Shown piece after piece: positions 32,610 through 42,394 of a stretch of 64,000 bases of DNA; the first letter of the stretch is position 1, and every line of letters begins with the position of its first letter. Position numbers and translations under genes: made by a program. Origin of the DNA: Gambelia wislizenii (lineage: Eukaryota > Chordata > Lepidosauria > Squamata > Crotaphytidae). The notes under the pieces are model-generated. The model worked only from the letters and a program-made list of their open reading frames with translations, was not told the origin of the DNA and did not search any database. Location: contig JAUMIR010000001.1 of assembly GCA_030847615.1 (NCBI GenBank), forward strand, positions 288,946,187-289,010,186. The letters run 5' to 3'.

Positions 32610-33678
32610 TGTCTCAGGTGATAGAATATCTTGGGCCAGCCCTGGTTGTTATGCTGACCACTTCTGATGGAATACATGTCTTGTTTATTTTTAATTTATG
32701 AAAGATACAGCTTTTCTCATCCCTGCAGCACTTGCTTCAATTTCTTTTACCTTCTACTCAATTATTAGAAAGGAGAAGAAGTCATGTCTTTGATCACACC
32801 TGGTCATCCTAATGCTTGGAAGCAGATCAGATGGGATTTGCAATTTATTTCTCACCTAAATCCATCCTTTTGGATCAGAACAGAGCAGATGGACTAAGTC
32901 AGCTTTCCTTTCAAGATCCATTTTAGACAACGCTTCCAGCCAAAATATTCTCAGTTGCAAATATAAGTAGAATAGAGCAACCTGTGTAATGTGCATTTAG
33001 TCCCTTTAATGGATTGTACTGGAAGTTGACCGAACATGTTTTGGAAATTAAGATGGATAATAACACAGCCTGATCTGAGGTGAGGTGCCATGAGCACACC
33101 CTTCCAGTAAGCCTTGGTACATTTTCGTCTAATGGGTAATTTTCAACCTGACTTAAAATTGCTAATAATGCTTTTATGAAGTGACAATTACTTCTGATGC
33201 AGCCTGGTGCATAGTGGGATGAAGCAATCTGTGCAGAAACAGTATATAGGCATGGCAAATAGGGCTCACACAGGCACATTGTTGTGGTGGTTGTTGTGGT
33301 TGTTGTTGCTGATGACACCACACATCTTGATTTGTGGGTGGATACAGAGTTTATAAACTAGTAACAGAACCACAATTCCACTTTTGAAGATACATCATTT
33401 TCAAGCTTTAGGGTAGAGTTCAACATTCTTCCTGGTTTTATGGATGAAATGACAAAAATGCACACCTGAAAATCACACACTTTGTCAGTTGCTAAGGCTG
33501 TCTATTTTTCTATTGTGTGTGTGTTTTTAAATCACTACATAATTGCATGTGTTCATAGGTTGCCTTATTAATGTTTTTTTAAAATGCTTTCAAAAAATGG
33601 AAACCATCTCCAAAGTTCAGTGGAGAAGGTCAGTACTGTCTTGTTGACATATTATGAGGCTGAGCCAAACATTGCTAT
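32610..33678. other. Mostly unrecognised; (GTTG)n near 33,275
   Basis: 33,276-33,310 is a TTGTGGTGGTTGTTGTGGTTG run. Just after it, 33,319-33,350 repeats the 30-bp ACACATCTTGATTTGTGGGT segment found at 32,346. No coding motif. Confidence 0.4.
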
Positions 33679-34106
33679 TGTCAGGATTGGCCCCTGACAG
33701 TGCCTGTTCCTGCCATTTTCAGTGTGTTCTCTGTAACGTTGATACTGATTGTGTTATTTTCCTTTGTGCTTTCTAATGAGTGTTCTGTGCCAACAGTAGA
33801 GGGTGGTAGAAACAGTTTTGGATGGTTTAGGAAAAGATAAGAAGTGCAGCTGTGAATTCAGCCTGGGAAAGAGAGACTGGACAATGTACAGGGAAATCAT
33901 GTCAGGGGATAAGGGTTAGCCAATGGTGTGAAAAGCCCATCAGATTCTGTAGATTTTAATATGATTTAATTATAGTGTGTGTCTATTAAGTTTCAGTTCA
34001 CAGCAACAACCTTATATGGTATGCTTCTTGGATTTCTGTGCCAATAAAGTGTTCTGATCACTCTAAAACTGTTGGTCGCTGCGTCTGGGAATGCAAGTAC
34101 ATGACA
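33679..34106 (+). mobile_element. Solo LTR of a retrotransposon/endogenous retrovirus, 428 bp
   Basis: Begins TGTCAGGATTGGCCCCTGAC and ends TGCAAGTACATGACA, i.e. TG...CA, with short inverted TGTCA/TGACA termini. It is flanked by a perfect 5-bp duplication GCTAT (33,674-33,678; 34,107-34,111). A polyadenylation signal AATAAA lies at 34,043-34,048, about 60 bp from the end, which sets the orientation. No gag or pol is adjacent, so this is the product of LTR-LTR recombination. A 5-bp duplication suits gypsy-type or some retroviral integrases; the class is not resolved. Confidence 0.88.
34043..34048 (+). terminator. Polyadenylation signal AATAAA in the solo LTR
   Basis: CCAATAAAGTGTTCTGATCA: canonical hexamer followed by a GT-rich stretch, as expected at the R/U5 boundary of an LTR. 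Confidence 0.7.
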
Positions 34107-34111
34107 GCTAT

Positions 34112-35032
34112 GTAGACAGATTGTTTCTGCTTGAAAGGGACAGAAGTAGTTTGTCTTCAGAACTTGATCCTTAATAGTATATTTGAACAGTGTGCAGTAA
34201 AGTGATTTGCAAATGTTGCTTATGGGTTTTTTCTTTACCCTAATACCAGAGGTAGGGCAGACTGAAGGCTTGCAGGACTGACTTCTTTTTCCTCAAACCC
34301 TGAGTTCTACTAACTGGAGCCTGGCACAAAAGATGTGCACTTAGAATCAGCTGTTTTGAGCTGTGCAATTTGTTTTGAGTAGCAGAACTTGCAGCCTCCC
34401 CCCCCAACCCCAACCCCCCCAATCCTGATTACTACATGCTTTCTACATTTCAGCAGTATAGTTTCAGGCATTTTAATGTAAGCTGAGGTGACCGTCACTT
34501 TGTGGCTGCTGTTAGGAACCAACTAGGAATCAGATTATTTCTTGCCAATCTACTGCCAATCACCCAAAGCAGGTCTACCAGCAGATCCCAATTTATCCTC
34601 TGCCCACCCATCCTTAACCTATTACTACTTTTGTGAATAATAGCACAATATCTAAGTTACAATTTGTCAGGGTGGAGAAAGTGTGGCTGCACTGTTGCTG
34701 GACTTGAATTCCCATCATCCTTAGTTATGCTGGGTAGGGTTAATAAGAGCTCCCTAACTCAGGTGGCAGGAGATCATGAGTTTGTACCAAAGTGTGGTAG
34801 CTCATTGAGAGGTTCTTGCTTGAGACTTTCTAGCTCAGGAGTTTCCCAGTAGAACTACACATAAAGTCCCAGCTATTTGGTATCTAGATTTGGGTCATAG
34901 ACTAGAGCTGTGTATCTAGATTTGGGTGTTCACCACTTTAGCCTGAGCTGCTGGCAAAGAGTCTTTGGCTTCTCCAGTTCCTAAATAGTGTCTATTCACA
35001 ACAAGAGTCATTCATTTGTTGCTGTTGTTTTT
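34112..35032. other. Unrecognised; C-rich run at 34,397-34,420
   Basis: CCTCCCCCCCCAACCCCAACC CCCCC simple sequence, and a partial palindromic-MITE phrase at 34,690-34,735 (GGACTTGAATTCCCATCATC). Nothing else recognised. Confidence 0.4.
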
Positions 35033-35505
35033 CCTTTTATATCTATATCTTGCTTTTCCATCAAGTAGCTCAAGGTGGCATACCAGACTCTGGACTTTTC
35101 CAAACAGTTGAAAACCCCCTGAGGAGGTTGGGAGAAGAACGGGGCTGTCACGCTTACACAGCCCTGTTTCAGATGATGCAGTCCTCCTCCGTCCTCCTCC
35201 TGACCTCCTCCTGACCTTCCTCTATGCTGCTTGTGCTGCCTTTTTACTGACAGAAAACCTCTGTGAATAAAAAACAGCATGAGCAGCACAGAGGAAAGTC
35301 AGGAGGAGGTTGGGAGGAGGATTGTGTCGTCCGAAACGGGGCTGTGTAAGCACGACAGCCCCGTTCTTCTCCTGACCTCCTTGTGGGCTTTTTCAATGGT
35401 TTGAAAAAGTCCTCTCCTTCTTTGTCATTCCCCCAACTGATTTTCACAATAATCTTGTGAAGTAGGATAGTAAACATGGACTGGTCCAAGGTCACCAAGT
35501 GAAGT
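35033..35505 (-). mobile_element. LINE 3' tail, split by a fold-back element
   Basis: Left part TATATCTTGCTTTTCCATCA AGTAGCTCAAGGTGGCATAC; right part (from 35,416) ATTTTCACAATAATCTTGTG AAGTAGG and GGTCCAAGGTCACCAAGTG. Together they read as the usual inverted 3' UTR. The 321-bp element at 35,092-35,412 lies between. Confidence 0.65.
35092..35412. mobile_element. Fold-back TIR element, 321 bp, TCT target duplication
   Basis: The whole element is a near-perfect palindrome. GGACTTTTCCAAAC starts it and GTTTGAAAAAGTCC ends it. GAGAAGAACGGGGCTGTC pairs with GACAGCCCCGTTCTTCTC, and the ~155-nt arms continue to the centre near 35,250. Flanked by TCT (35,089-35,091 and 35,413-35,415). It resembles the element at 2,362. 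A hairpin this strong has no coding role. Confidence 0.9.
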
Positions 35506-35529
35506 TCTCATGAAACGGGGTCTCCCAAG

Positions 35530-36491
35530 GAGAGGTCTGGAAGCCATGCCCTATGAGGAGCAGCTTCGGGAGCTGGATATGTTTAGCCTGGGGAAGAGAA
35601 GGTTAATAGGGTACGTGGTAGCCATGTTTAAATATTTGAAGGGATGTCATACTGAGGCTGGAGCAAGGTTTTTTTCTGTGGCTCCAGAGACTAGGGAGAT
35701 TTCAGACGCATCAAAAGTGTCATTACAACAATGCCAGGAGATTGCAAAAGGGCTTTCTTACCAGATGATGCTGTCCCCCATTGTTATGCGCTCATTCTGC
35801 TGCCATTCCAGGGGCACTGTTTTTTATTGATGGGGGGAAGCTGTCAATATATCTCCAATTCCCTTTCTGTCCTGGGTTTCTGTGTGTGCGACAGTGTGCC
35901 CCATGCTGCTGGTGAGATCCCAGTGCAATGGGTGGTCCCTGCCAAAACACTTCCAGGTGAGATGGGGACATCCAGGTAAGCCAACCTCTTTTATGACCCT
36001 CCCCGGGTTACCTCCTCATTTTAAAGTGTGTTTTGGTGCTTGGTGCAACTTTTACTGTTTTATTTTTCTTTTTAACTTTGAATTTCCCACGCTTGCGTCT
36101 TCTCGCAAGAATGGGCAGGATTTCACTCTTGGGTTGCCCTATCTATGGGAGAGGAGGTAAGTGCAGTGGGGAGGGTGGTTGTTCCAGGACAGGGGTGGGA
36201 GTGGAGATTGTGGGACAGGAATACTTTTTGCATTCCTGTCTGATAACCCCCTAGGACATGGAGCAATGGACTCATACTACAGGAAAAAAAAGATTCCACC
36301 TAAACATTAGGAGGAACTTCCTGATGGTAAGAGCTGTTTGGCAGTGGAACATGCTGCCTCAGAGTGTGGTGGAGTCTCCTTCTTTGGAGGTTTTTAAACA
36401 GAGGCTGGGAGTGCTTTGATTATGTATTCCTGCTGGGCAGAGGGTTGGACTAGATGACCTTTGTGGTCTCTTCCAACTCTATGATTCTATG
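35530..36491 (+). mobile_element. CR1 LINE 3' end, split by a TIR element
   Basis: 35,530-35,693 translates to [20 protein letters not shown], the CR1 C-terminal domain. The CR1 text resumes at 36,254 with GGAGCAATGGACTC and runs to the ATTCTATG end at 36,490, passing AACATTAGGAGGAACTTCCT and GTTGGACTAGATGACC. The interruption is the 557-bp element at 35,694-36,250. Confidence 0.93.
35694..36250 (+). mobile_element. GGAGATTATCAGAC-family TIR element, 557 bp, in CR1
   Basis: Left end GGGAGATTTCAGAC, right end GTCTGATAACCCC, flanked by CTA on both sides (35,691-35,693; 36,251-36,253). Removing it restores the CR1 reading 'CCAGAGACTAGGACATGGAG', which matches 'CCAGAGACTAGAACACGGAG' in the copy at 40,460. 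The interior is collinear with 30,698-31,306 (AGGAGATTGCAAAAGGGCTT, GCTTGCGTCTTCTCGC, TATTCCTGTCTG). Confidence 0.93.
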
Positions 36492-37030
36492 TCCCAAGAA
36501 TCACACTTATCATGATACCTATGAGTCTACCTATGGATTGAGGAAACAGGCCTTTTAGAAAATATATTACAGTTGTTACTATGCCGGTGCATGTGCGTGT
36601 GCATGCATGTGTTTATCTAAAGCAGCTGCATTTGGAGTTTACAACTGAATTACATTTTTACCCCATGCTATCAGAAGGAGAATTATCTCATGGAAAAAGA
36701 AGTAGCTAGATTTGGCCCTTACTGCTGCTGAGTCAGTTTGAGGGACTTTAAAAATACAAGCAGTGATTGCTGTTGATGGCAAATATCAGCGATAGAAGTG
36801 ATAGTAAATGTTCAGCTAACATTGGCTGCTGCTCACAGATGCTTCAGACAGTGCTCTTCTTCCTAAAATATTGCAGTCTTTCTTTTATTTATTTCCCCTC
36901 ATAACTTCATGACAGGTCTTAACAAAAATCCTTTGGAAGATGCTGATAAAGGATTGTGGTTTGCTCAATGCTATGAATGAATTCTGGATTCTAGCTTACA
37001 CATATATCCGGTCAGTAGGAAAACCGACCT
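36492..37030. other. Mostly unrecognised; 36,540-36,710 resembles 38,538-38,715
   Basis: GAGGAAACAGGCCTTTTAGA AAATATATTACAG and GAGAATTATCTCATGGAAAA recur, diverged, at 38,538-38,715. This is probably the untranslated tail of a LINE. The rest is unclassified. Confidence 0.4.
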
Positions 37031-37034
37031 GGGA

Positions 37035-37920
37035 TTGGGGTCTCAGCCTTTTCTGGATGGGTTTGCTCTTCCTCTGAAAGATCAGGTTTGTAGCTTGGGG
37101 ATGCTCTTGGACCCAGCACTGCTCCTGGAAAGCCAGGTTGCTGCAGTGGCCAGGAGCCTTGGCCTAGTTTTGGCTGGTGCGCCAGCTGCACCCTTTCTTG
37201 GGGAAGGCAGCGGCCACAGTGGTTCATGCCTTGGTTACCTTTCGATGAGACTACTGTAACGTGGTCTATGTGGGGCTGCCCTTGAAAAGTATTCAGAAGC
37301 TGCAGCTAGTGCAAAATGCAGCAGCCAGACTGGTGTCAGGTGTACATTTTAGAGACCATATAACACCAGTCATGCAAGACCTACACTGGCTTCCAATTCA
37401 AGTTGCTGGGGTTGACCTACAAAGTCCTAAATGATTTTGGGGCTGAGATACCTGAAAGACCACCTCTTCCCATATGAGTCTGCCAGAAATTTGAGATCTT
37501 CAGAGGAGGCCCTGTTGCATGTCTCAACACCTTGTGAAGTTAGGTTTTTGTGGGTACACGTAACAGGGTTTTCTCTATAGCAGCGCCTCAGCTGTGGAAC
37601 TCCGTACCGAAGGAGGTTAGGCAAGCCCCATCTCTTTTAAGCTCCCCCGGGGGTAGCCAGAACAGTGCTGTTCCATATGGCATTCAATGTTTGAAATGCC
37701 TGTTTTAAGTGTTTCAAAATTGGATTCTAGGATTGCTTTTAGACTGGTTTTATGGGTTTTAAAGGAGCATTTTAATGTGTTTTTAAATGTTTTTTTAAAA
37801 AATCTTTGTATTGTATCTTTGTATTGTTTTAATTGGTTTTTATTTGTTCATCGCCTCAGGAGCCCTTGTGGCCTGGGAGGCAATACAGAAATTCTTTAAA
37901 TAAATAATAGTAAATAAATA
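37035..37920 (+). mobile_element. L2 LINE 3' end (RT C-terminus and 3' UTR)
   Basis: Plus-strand translation near 37,249-37,400 gives DYCNVVYVGLPLKSIQKLQL, QNAAARLVSG, then after an indel LHWLPIQV. These are the characteristic C-terminal motifs of L2 reverse transcriptase (CNxLYxGLP, LQxVQNAAAR, LHWLPxxxR). It ends ATCGCCTCAGGAGCCC ... CTTTAAATAAATAATA, the L2 3' UTR with its short tandem tail (AATAATAATA at 37,918). 5'-truncated near 37,035, many stops. Confidence 0.9.
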
Positions 37921-37924
37921 ATAA

Positions 37925-38910
37925 TAATAGAATGTGTTTAAGGGGGGAAGGCTGCAGTAGCAGCTGGTGGTTCCTATCTAAGCAGAGCAGTGAATCAACT
38001 CTGGGATCTAGCCTGAACTTTAGCTTGAGATGACTAAGATGGTGAATCTATCTTGGGTTCAGCTTCTTAGACAGGTTTTTAAAGTTCGGATTAAAACTCA
38101 GATAGAATTACACATGTGCGCGCACACACACACACACACTGACGTGGGATCCACCAGCTATGAGTGTCTGTGTGTAAACTGCAATGTGTGCGGATAGGTG
38201 GATGATTGTGGCTGGCTGTATGTGGATGTGTATATGGATGGATTAGTGTGAATGAAGTGTACATGAAGCTGGAGAGATGTAAATGGGTCTATACCAGTGA
38301 ATGGAAAGTTTGTGTGTGTGCGTGTGTGTCTGTGTCTGTGAAAGCAACATGTAAGTGTGGATAAATGGATGTGCACAAGTGTGTTGTTTGGGTGTATAAG
38401 TGCATTGTTCAGCAGCTGGTTTCTCAGTTTAACAATGGTGTGTATGTGTGAAGGGGGCAAAGGCAGAGGACAAATGTTTATAAATTTATTTTATCCTTTC
38501 TCCCAGGACTGGGACTCATGCCACCTATGTCCCTAGCCAAGGAAACAGATACCTTAGAAAATACATTACATTTCTTAACATGGTTGTGGGCATGGTTCAG
38601 TTGTATTTGGAATCAAAATTGATGAGATGTTGTAAGGGACTTTGGGGTGTGTGTGTGTGTTTTTCCCCTGCTTTGTGCTGTCAAGTATAATTATCTCATT
38701 GAAAACCAAGATTAAGCAAGTAAAGATAAAAGGAAATGAAAGCAGTTACAGATAAAATAGATTAAAAACTATAATGTTAAAACCCTATGAGAGAGATTAT
38801 AATATTAAGATTTTAAAAATGAATAAAGCCATGGCTGAGACCCTGTATTGGGAGATGTAACTATGGAGTTAAGGAGACACGACTATTGCATCTCTCAATG
38901 CTACCCAACA
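37925..38910. other. TG-rich low-complexity DNA and LINE-tail remnant
   Basis: (CA)n at 38,119-38,139, a diverged GTGTGGATGG-rich stretch at 38,160-38,460, and an inverted LINE-tail remnant from 38,478 (TTATTTTATCCTTTCTCCC). Frames here are low-complexity. Confidence 0.55.
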
Positions 38911-39170
38911 AAATCCTACCTTCTAAACTTCACAGATCCCCTAATGCAGCCATTTCAGAAGTGCTGGAGAGCAGGGCAATGAGTAATGACCTATTCAGTC
39001 TTCTCTGGATTGCAGGGCACAATGAGACAGCTCCTGTTGGGATCCTGTCACAACTGTGTCTCAGTGCACCCATAACCAGGAGAGGGCTGAACATATTACT
39101 CACTGCCTCACTCTCCAGCACCTTGAAAATGGCTGTGTTGAGGGGCTGCAGTGCTACAGAGGTAGGATTT
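38911..39170. mobile_element. Fold-back TIR element, 260 bp
   Basis: AAATCCTACC at the left is inverted as GGTAGGATTT at the right. The inner arms TGCAGCCATTTCAGAAGTGC TGGAGAG and, inverted, CACAGCCATTTTCAAGGTGC TGGAGAG match closely. Both strands therefore show mirror-image open frames, an artefact of the palindrome. Ends approximate; no clear target duplication. Confidence 0.8.
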
Positions 39171-39372
39171 GGGGGAGGGCACTTTTGGTCTTTACAATTC
39201 TGCAATGACTGTAAATGTAAAATGGAATAATTATGGTGTCATAAGTCAGGCTTACAACATTGTAATTACTGAGCACAATGCCAGCCCACATAATATACTG
39301 TTGTACCAACACAGTTGCTTGAATAAAAAGGACAATAGGAGTATAGCATCTAGATGGGGGTGGGGGGGAGAG

Positions 39373-40650
39373 GATCCCAACAATTATCGTCCAGTTATTC
39401 TAACATCAATACTAGGGAAGATTCTAGAGCAGATCATTAAACAGAGAGTCTGTGAACATTTAGAAGGCAATGCCATAATCACAAAAAGTCAACATGGGTT
39501 TCAGAGAAACAAGTCATGCCAGACTAATCTGACCTCTTTTTTTGATAAAATTACCAGCTTGGTAGATGAAGGGAACGCTGTGGATATCGCATACCTTGAT
39601 TTCAGTAAGGCCTTTGACAAGATTCCCCATGACATTCTTGCAAACAAGCTTGTAAAATGTGGTCTAGACAAGTTAACTGTTAAATAGATTTGTAATTGGT
39701 TGACAGGTGGAACCCAAAGGGTGCTCAGCAGTGGCTCCTCTTTGTCTTGGAAAGATGTGACCAGTGGGCTGCCACAGGGTTCTGTCCTGGGCCCAGTGCT
39801 ATCCAACATCTTTATCAATGACTTGGATGAGGGAATTAGGGGCATACTTATCAAATTTGCAGATGACACTAAATTAGGAGGAGTAGCTAATACTCAAGAG
39901 GACAGGATCAAAATTCAAAATGACCTAGATAGACTGGAGAGCTGGGCCAAAGCTAACAAAATGAAATTCAGTACGGAGAAATGTAAGGTACTGCACTTAG
40001 GGCAGAAAAATGAAATACATAGATACAGGATGGGAGAGACCTGGCTGAATGAGACTACATGCGAAAGGAATCTAGGAGTCCTAGTAGACCACAAGTTGAA
40101 CATGAGTCAACAGTGTGATGCGGCAGCTAAAAAGGCCAATACGATTTTGGGCTGCATCAATAGAAGTATAGTGTCTAATCAAGGGAAGTAATAGTGCTGC
40201 TCTATTCTGCCTTGGTCAGACCTCACCTAGAATACTGTGTCCAGTTCTGGGCACCACAATTCAAAAAGGATATTGACAAATTGGAGCATGTCCAGAGAAG
40301 GGCAACTAAAATGGTGAAAGGTCTGGAAACTGTGCCTTATGAGGAGAGACTGAGGGAGCTGGGTATGTTTAGCCTGGAAAAAAGACGGTTAAGAGGCAAT
40401 ATGATAGCCCTGTTTAAGTATTTGAAGGGGCAGATGGAGCAGCTTTGTTTTTTGCTGCTCCAGAGACTAGAACACGGAGCAATGGATGCAAGCTCCAGGA
40501 ACAGAGATACCACCTCAACATTAGGAGGTACGTTTTGACAGTAAGAGCTGTTCGGCAGTGGAACACACTCCCTTGGAGCGTGGTGGGATCTCCTTCCTTA
40601 GAGGTCTTTAAACAGAGGCTGGATGACCATCTGTCGGGGATGCTTTGATC
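39373..40650 (+). pseudogene. CR1 reverse transcriptase, inactive
   Basis: Domain order: fingers (SQHGFQRNKSCQTNL, about 39,487), catalytic D in AYLDFSKAFDKIPHD (about 39,590-39,625), GLPQGSVLGPVLSNIFINDL (39,763-39,822), catalytic FADD (39,855-39,866), KCKVLHLGQKN, thumb/connection ([20 protein letters not shown] at about 40,197) and the CR1 C-terminal [20 protein letters not shown]. One in-frame stop at 39,685-39,687 and frameshifts at about 40,190 and 40,430 inactivate it. The endonuclease is absent. An intact enzyme would copy CR1 RNA at a chromosomal nick. Confidence 0.95.
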
Positions 40651-40733
40651 GTGATTTCCTACGTGGCAGGGGGTTGGACTGGATGGCCCTCGTGGTCTCT
40701 TCCAACTCTACAATTCTATGATTCTATGATTCC
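39373..40733 (+). mobile_element. CR1 LINE, 5'-truncated, longest copy (1.36 kb)
   Basis: Runs from RT motif 1 (NNYRPVILTSILGKILEQII) to the 3' terminal ATTCTATGATTCTATGATTC. It includes the whole RT palm, the C-terminal domain and the 3' UTR. 5' truncation at about 39,373 is typical of target-primed reverse transcription. A (CAA)-free SINE follows directly at 40,741. Confidence 0.96.
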
Positions 40734-40740
40734 AAGGAAT

Positions 40741-41008
40741 AGGGAGCCCTGGTGCCACAGTGGTTAAATGCCAGTACTGCAAGTTACCACATTGCAAGTT
40801 CGATTCCAGAGGGCTCCAAGGTTCACTCAGCCTTCCATCCTTTTGTAGATTGGTAAAATAAGTACCCGGCTTGTGGGGGCAATTAGCTAACACACATTGG
40901 AAACACACAGTGTAGATGTGTAAATTGCTATTGCTTAAAACAGTTTGTAAGCTGCTCTGATAGCCTTGTGGCTGAAGAGCGGGGTATAAATAACTAATTT
41001 TTTTAAAA
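40741..41008 (+). mobile_element. tRNA-derived SINE (third type, Sauria/MIR-like layout)
   Basis: CTGGTGCCACAGTGGTTAAA (A-box region), GCAAGTTCGATTCC (B box, GGTTCGATTCC-like), CTCAGCCTTCCATCC, GGTAAAATAAGTACCCGGC, GGGGGCAATTAGCTAA and an end GGGGTATAAATAACTAA with an A/T tail. Common lizard SINE layout; not the (CAA)n family. Starts 8 bp after the CR1 3' end. Confidence 0.85.
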
Positions 41009-41765
41009 AAGTAATAGAGCCACTCTATTCTGCCTTGGTCAGACCTCATCTTGAATACTGTGGAGATTATCAGACAGTCTCCTTGCTAGTGTCCCTGTCC
41101 CACCACCACCCCATCTGACCCACTCCCGCCTCACTCCTGTCCCTGTAGCGCTTAAATAAAAAAAATTTCAGACACTTACCTTATTTCAATATAGAAACTG
41201 CTCCCCCTCCTCTCAGCCATCAGGGAGTGAATGCAGCTGTCGTAAAGCTGCATTCACATCCTGTAAAGTAAATCCCGCTCATTCTCATGAGAGAATGATC
41301 ATGTGGGAAATTTCAAAATAAAAGGCAAAATAAAAGTTTTAAAAAAACCAACCCCCAAAACAGACTTTTAAAATTACAAGTAACCTGGGGAAGGGGGGGA
41401 GGTGTCACTTACCTGGGTGTTTTGATCACACCGGAAGTATCTGGCACGGACCTCCCGGTGACATCACGTTCCGTCATCATCCCAGGAGCAGAACGGGGCT
41501 CCTGTTCACTTGCCTATCATTCCGTTATGATAATGGAATGGACTTCTTATTCATGGATTTTTCCGTGAATAAGAGGAAGCGGGGGAGGAACGAAAGCGGA
41601 ATGGGAGCATCCCAGGACAGGGACGTCGTCATCTAAAAGGTAAGCCTTTTAGCAATCTCCTGTCATCCCTGTCCTGGGATATTTTCAGTGTGTGATAATC
41701 TCCTCTGTCCAGTTCTGGGCACCACAATTCAAGAAGGATGCTGACAAGCTGGAGCATATCCAGAC
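41009..41765 (+). mobile_element. Internal CR1 fragment split by a TIR element
   Basis: 41,009-41,061 (TCTATTCTGCCTTGGTCAGA CC ... GAATACTGT) and 41,704-41,765 (GTCCAGTTCTGGGCACCACA) join to match 40,190-40,305. Only ~115 bp of CR1 remain, with neither 5' nor 3' end. The sequence abruptly changes at about 41,765. Confidence 0.9.
41062..41703 (-). mobile_element. GGAGATTATCAGAC-family TIR element, 642 bp, in CR1
   Basis: Left GGAGATTATCAGACA; right TGTGATAATCTCC. Target duplication TGT (41,059-41,061) against TCT (41,704-41,706, one mismatch). In reverse orientation relative to the copies at 30,698 and 35,694: inverted, its right part reads AGGAGATTGCTAAAAGGCTT. The interior holds a hairpin around 41,545-41,575 (CATGGATTTTTCCGTGAATAA) and C-rich spacers. 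No transposase. Confidence 0.9.
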
Positions 41766-42163
41766 AGTGACAGAGTCACAGGCCTACATTTTGTCTCAGA
41801 TGTTACTTCTGTTGTCAATTAAGATGGTCTGGAGGGATCTCAATGCAGGCAGAGGCCATTCTCCTTCTTGCCCATATGAGGACTAGAGACAAGGGGCAAT
41901 AAAAGAGAGGTAATACAATTTCAACTCCACTAGCAACAGAAAAGTAATTTCCCTTGAGATTCAGGTTGCCTCTGTTCTGTGTGAAGGCTGTGGCAGCATT
42001 GAGGGATGGTGGGTCGGTGGGTGCTGAGAGGCCGAACCGCACCAGGTGATACCGTTGGGTGGGAGGGGTGACACCGGCCTTAGCAACACCACAGTGTGTT
42101 TTCTTAGGTAGAGAATATTGAATTTCTCAAGAACTGTACTGTTACAGCTGGGAAAGTGTTGTA

Positions 42164-42393
42164 CAGTTGTCCCTCCACATTCACGGATTTGGCATTCATG
42201 GTTTTAAGTATTCGTGGCTTGAAAATATTCTTTAAAAAATAATAATCCAAAAAAGCAAACCTTGATTTTGCAATCTTATATAAAGGACACCATTTTGCTA
42301 TGCCATTGCATATAATGGGACTTGGTATTCATGGATTTGGGTATTCACGGGGGGTCCTGGAACCAAACCCCAGCGAATGTGAAGGGACAACTG
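42164..42393. mobile_element. pogo/Tigger-like MITE, AT-rich, 230 bp
   Basis: TA|CAGTTGTCCCTCCACATTCA ... GAAGGGACAACTG|TA with intact TA target duplication. Sub-terminal TATTCGTGGCTTGAAAATAT, AAGCAAACCTTGATTTTGC and CCATTTTGCTATGCCATTGC match the copy at 57,320, of identical length. No coding capacity. Confidence 0.92.
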
Positions 42394-42394
42394 T

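Noticed and set aside
38886..39230. Plus- and minus-strand frames of ~90-114 codons that look alike
   Set aside because: Their similarity comes from the inverted-repeat structure of the element at 38,911-39,170, not from coding.
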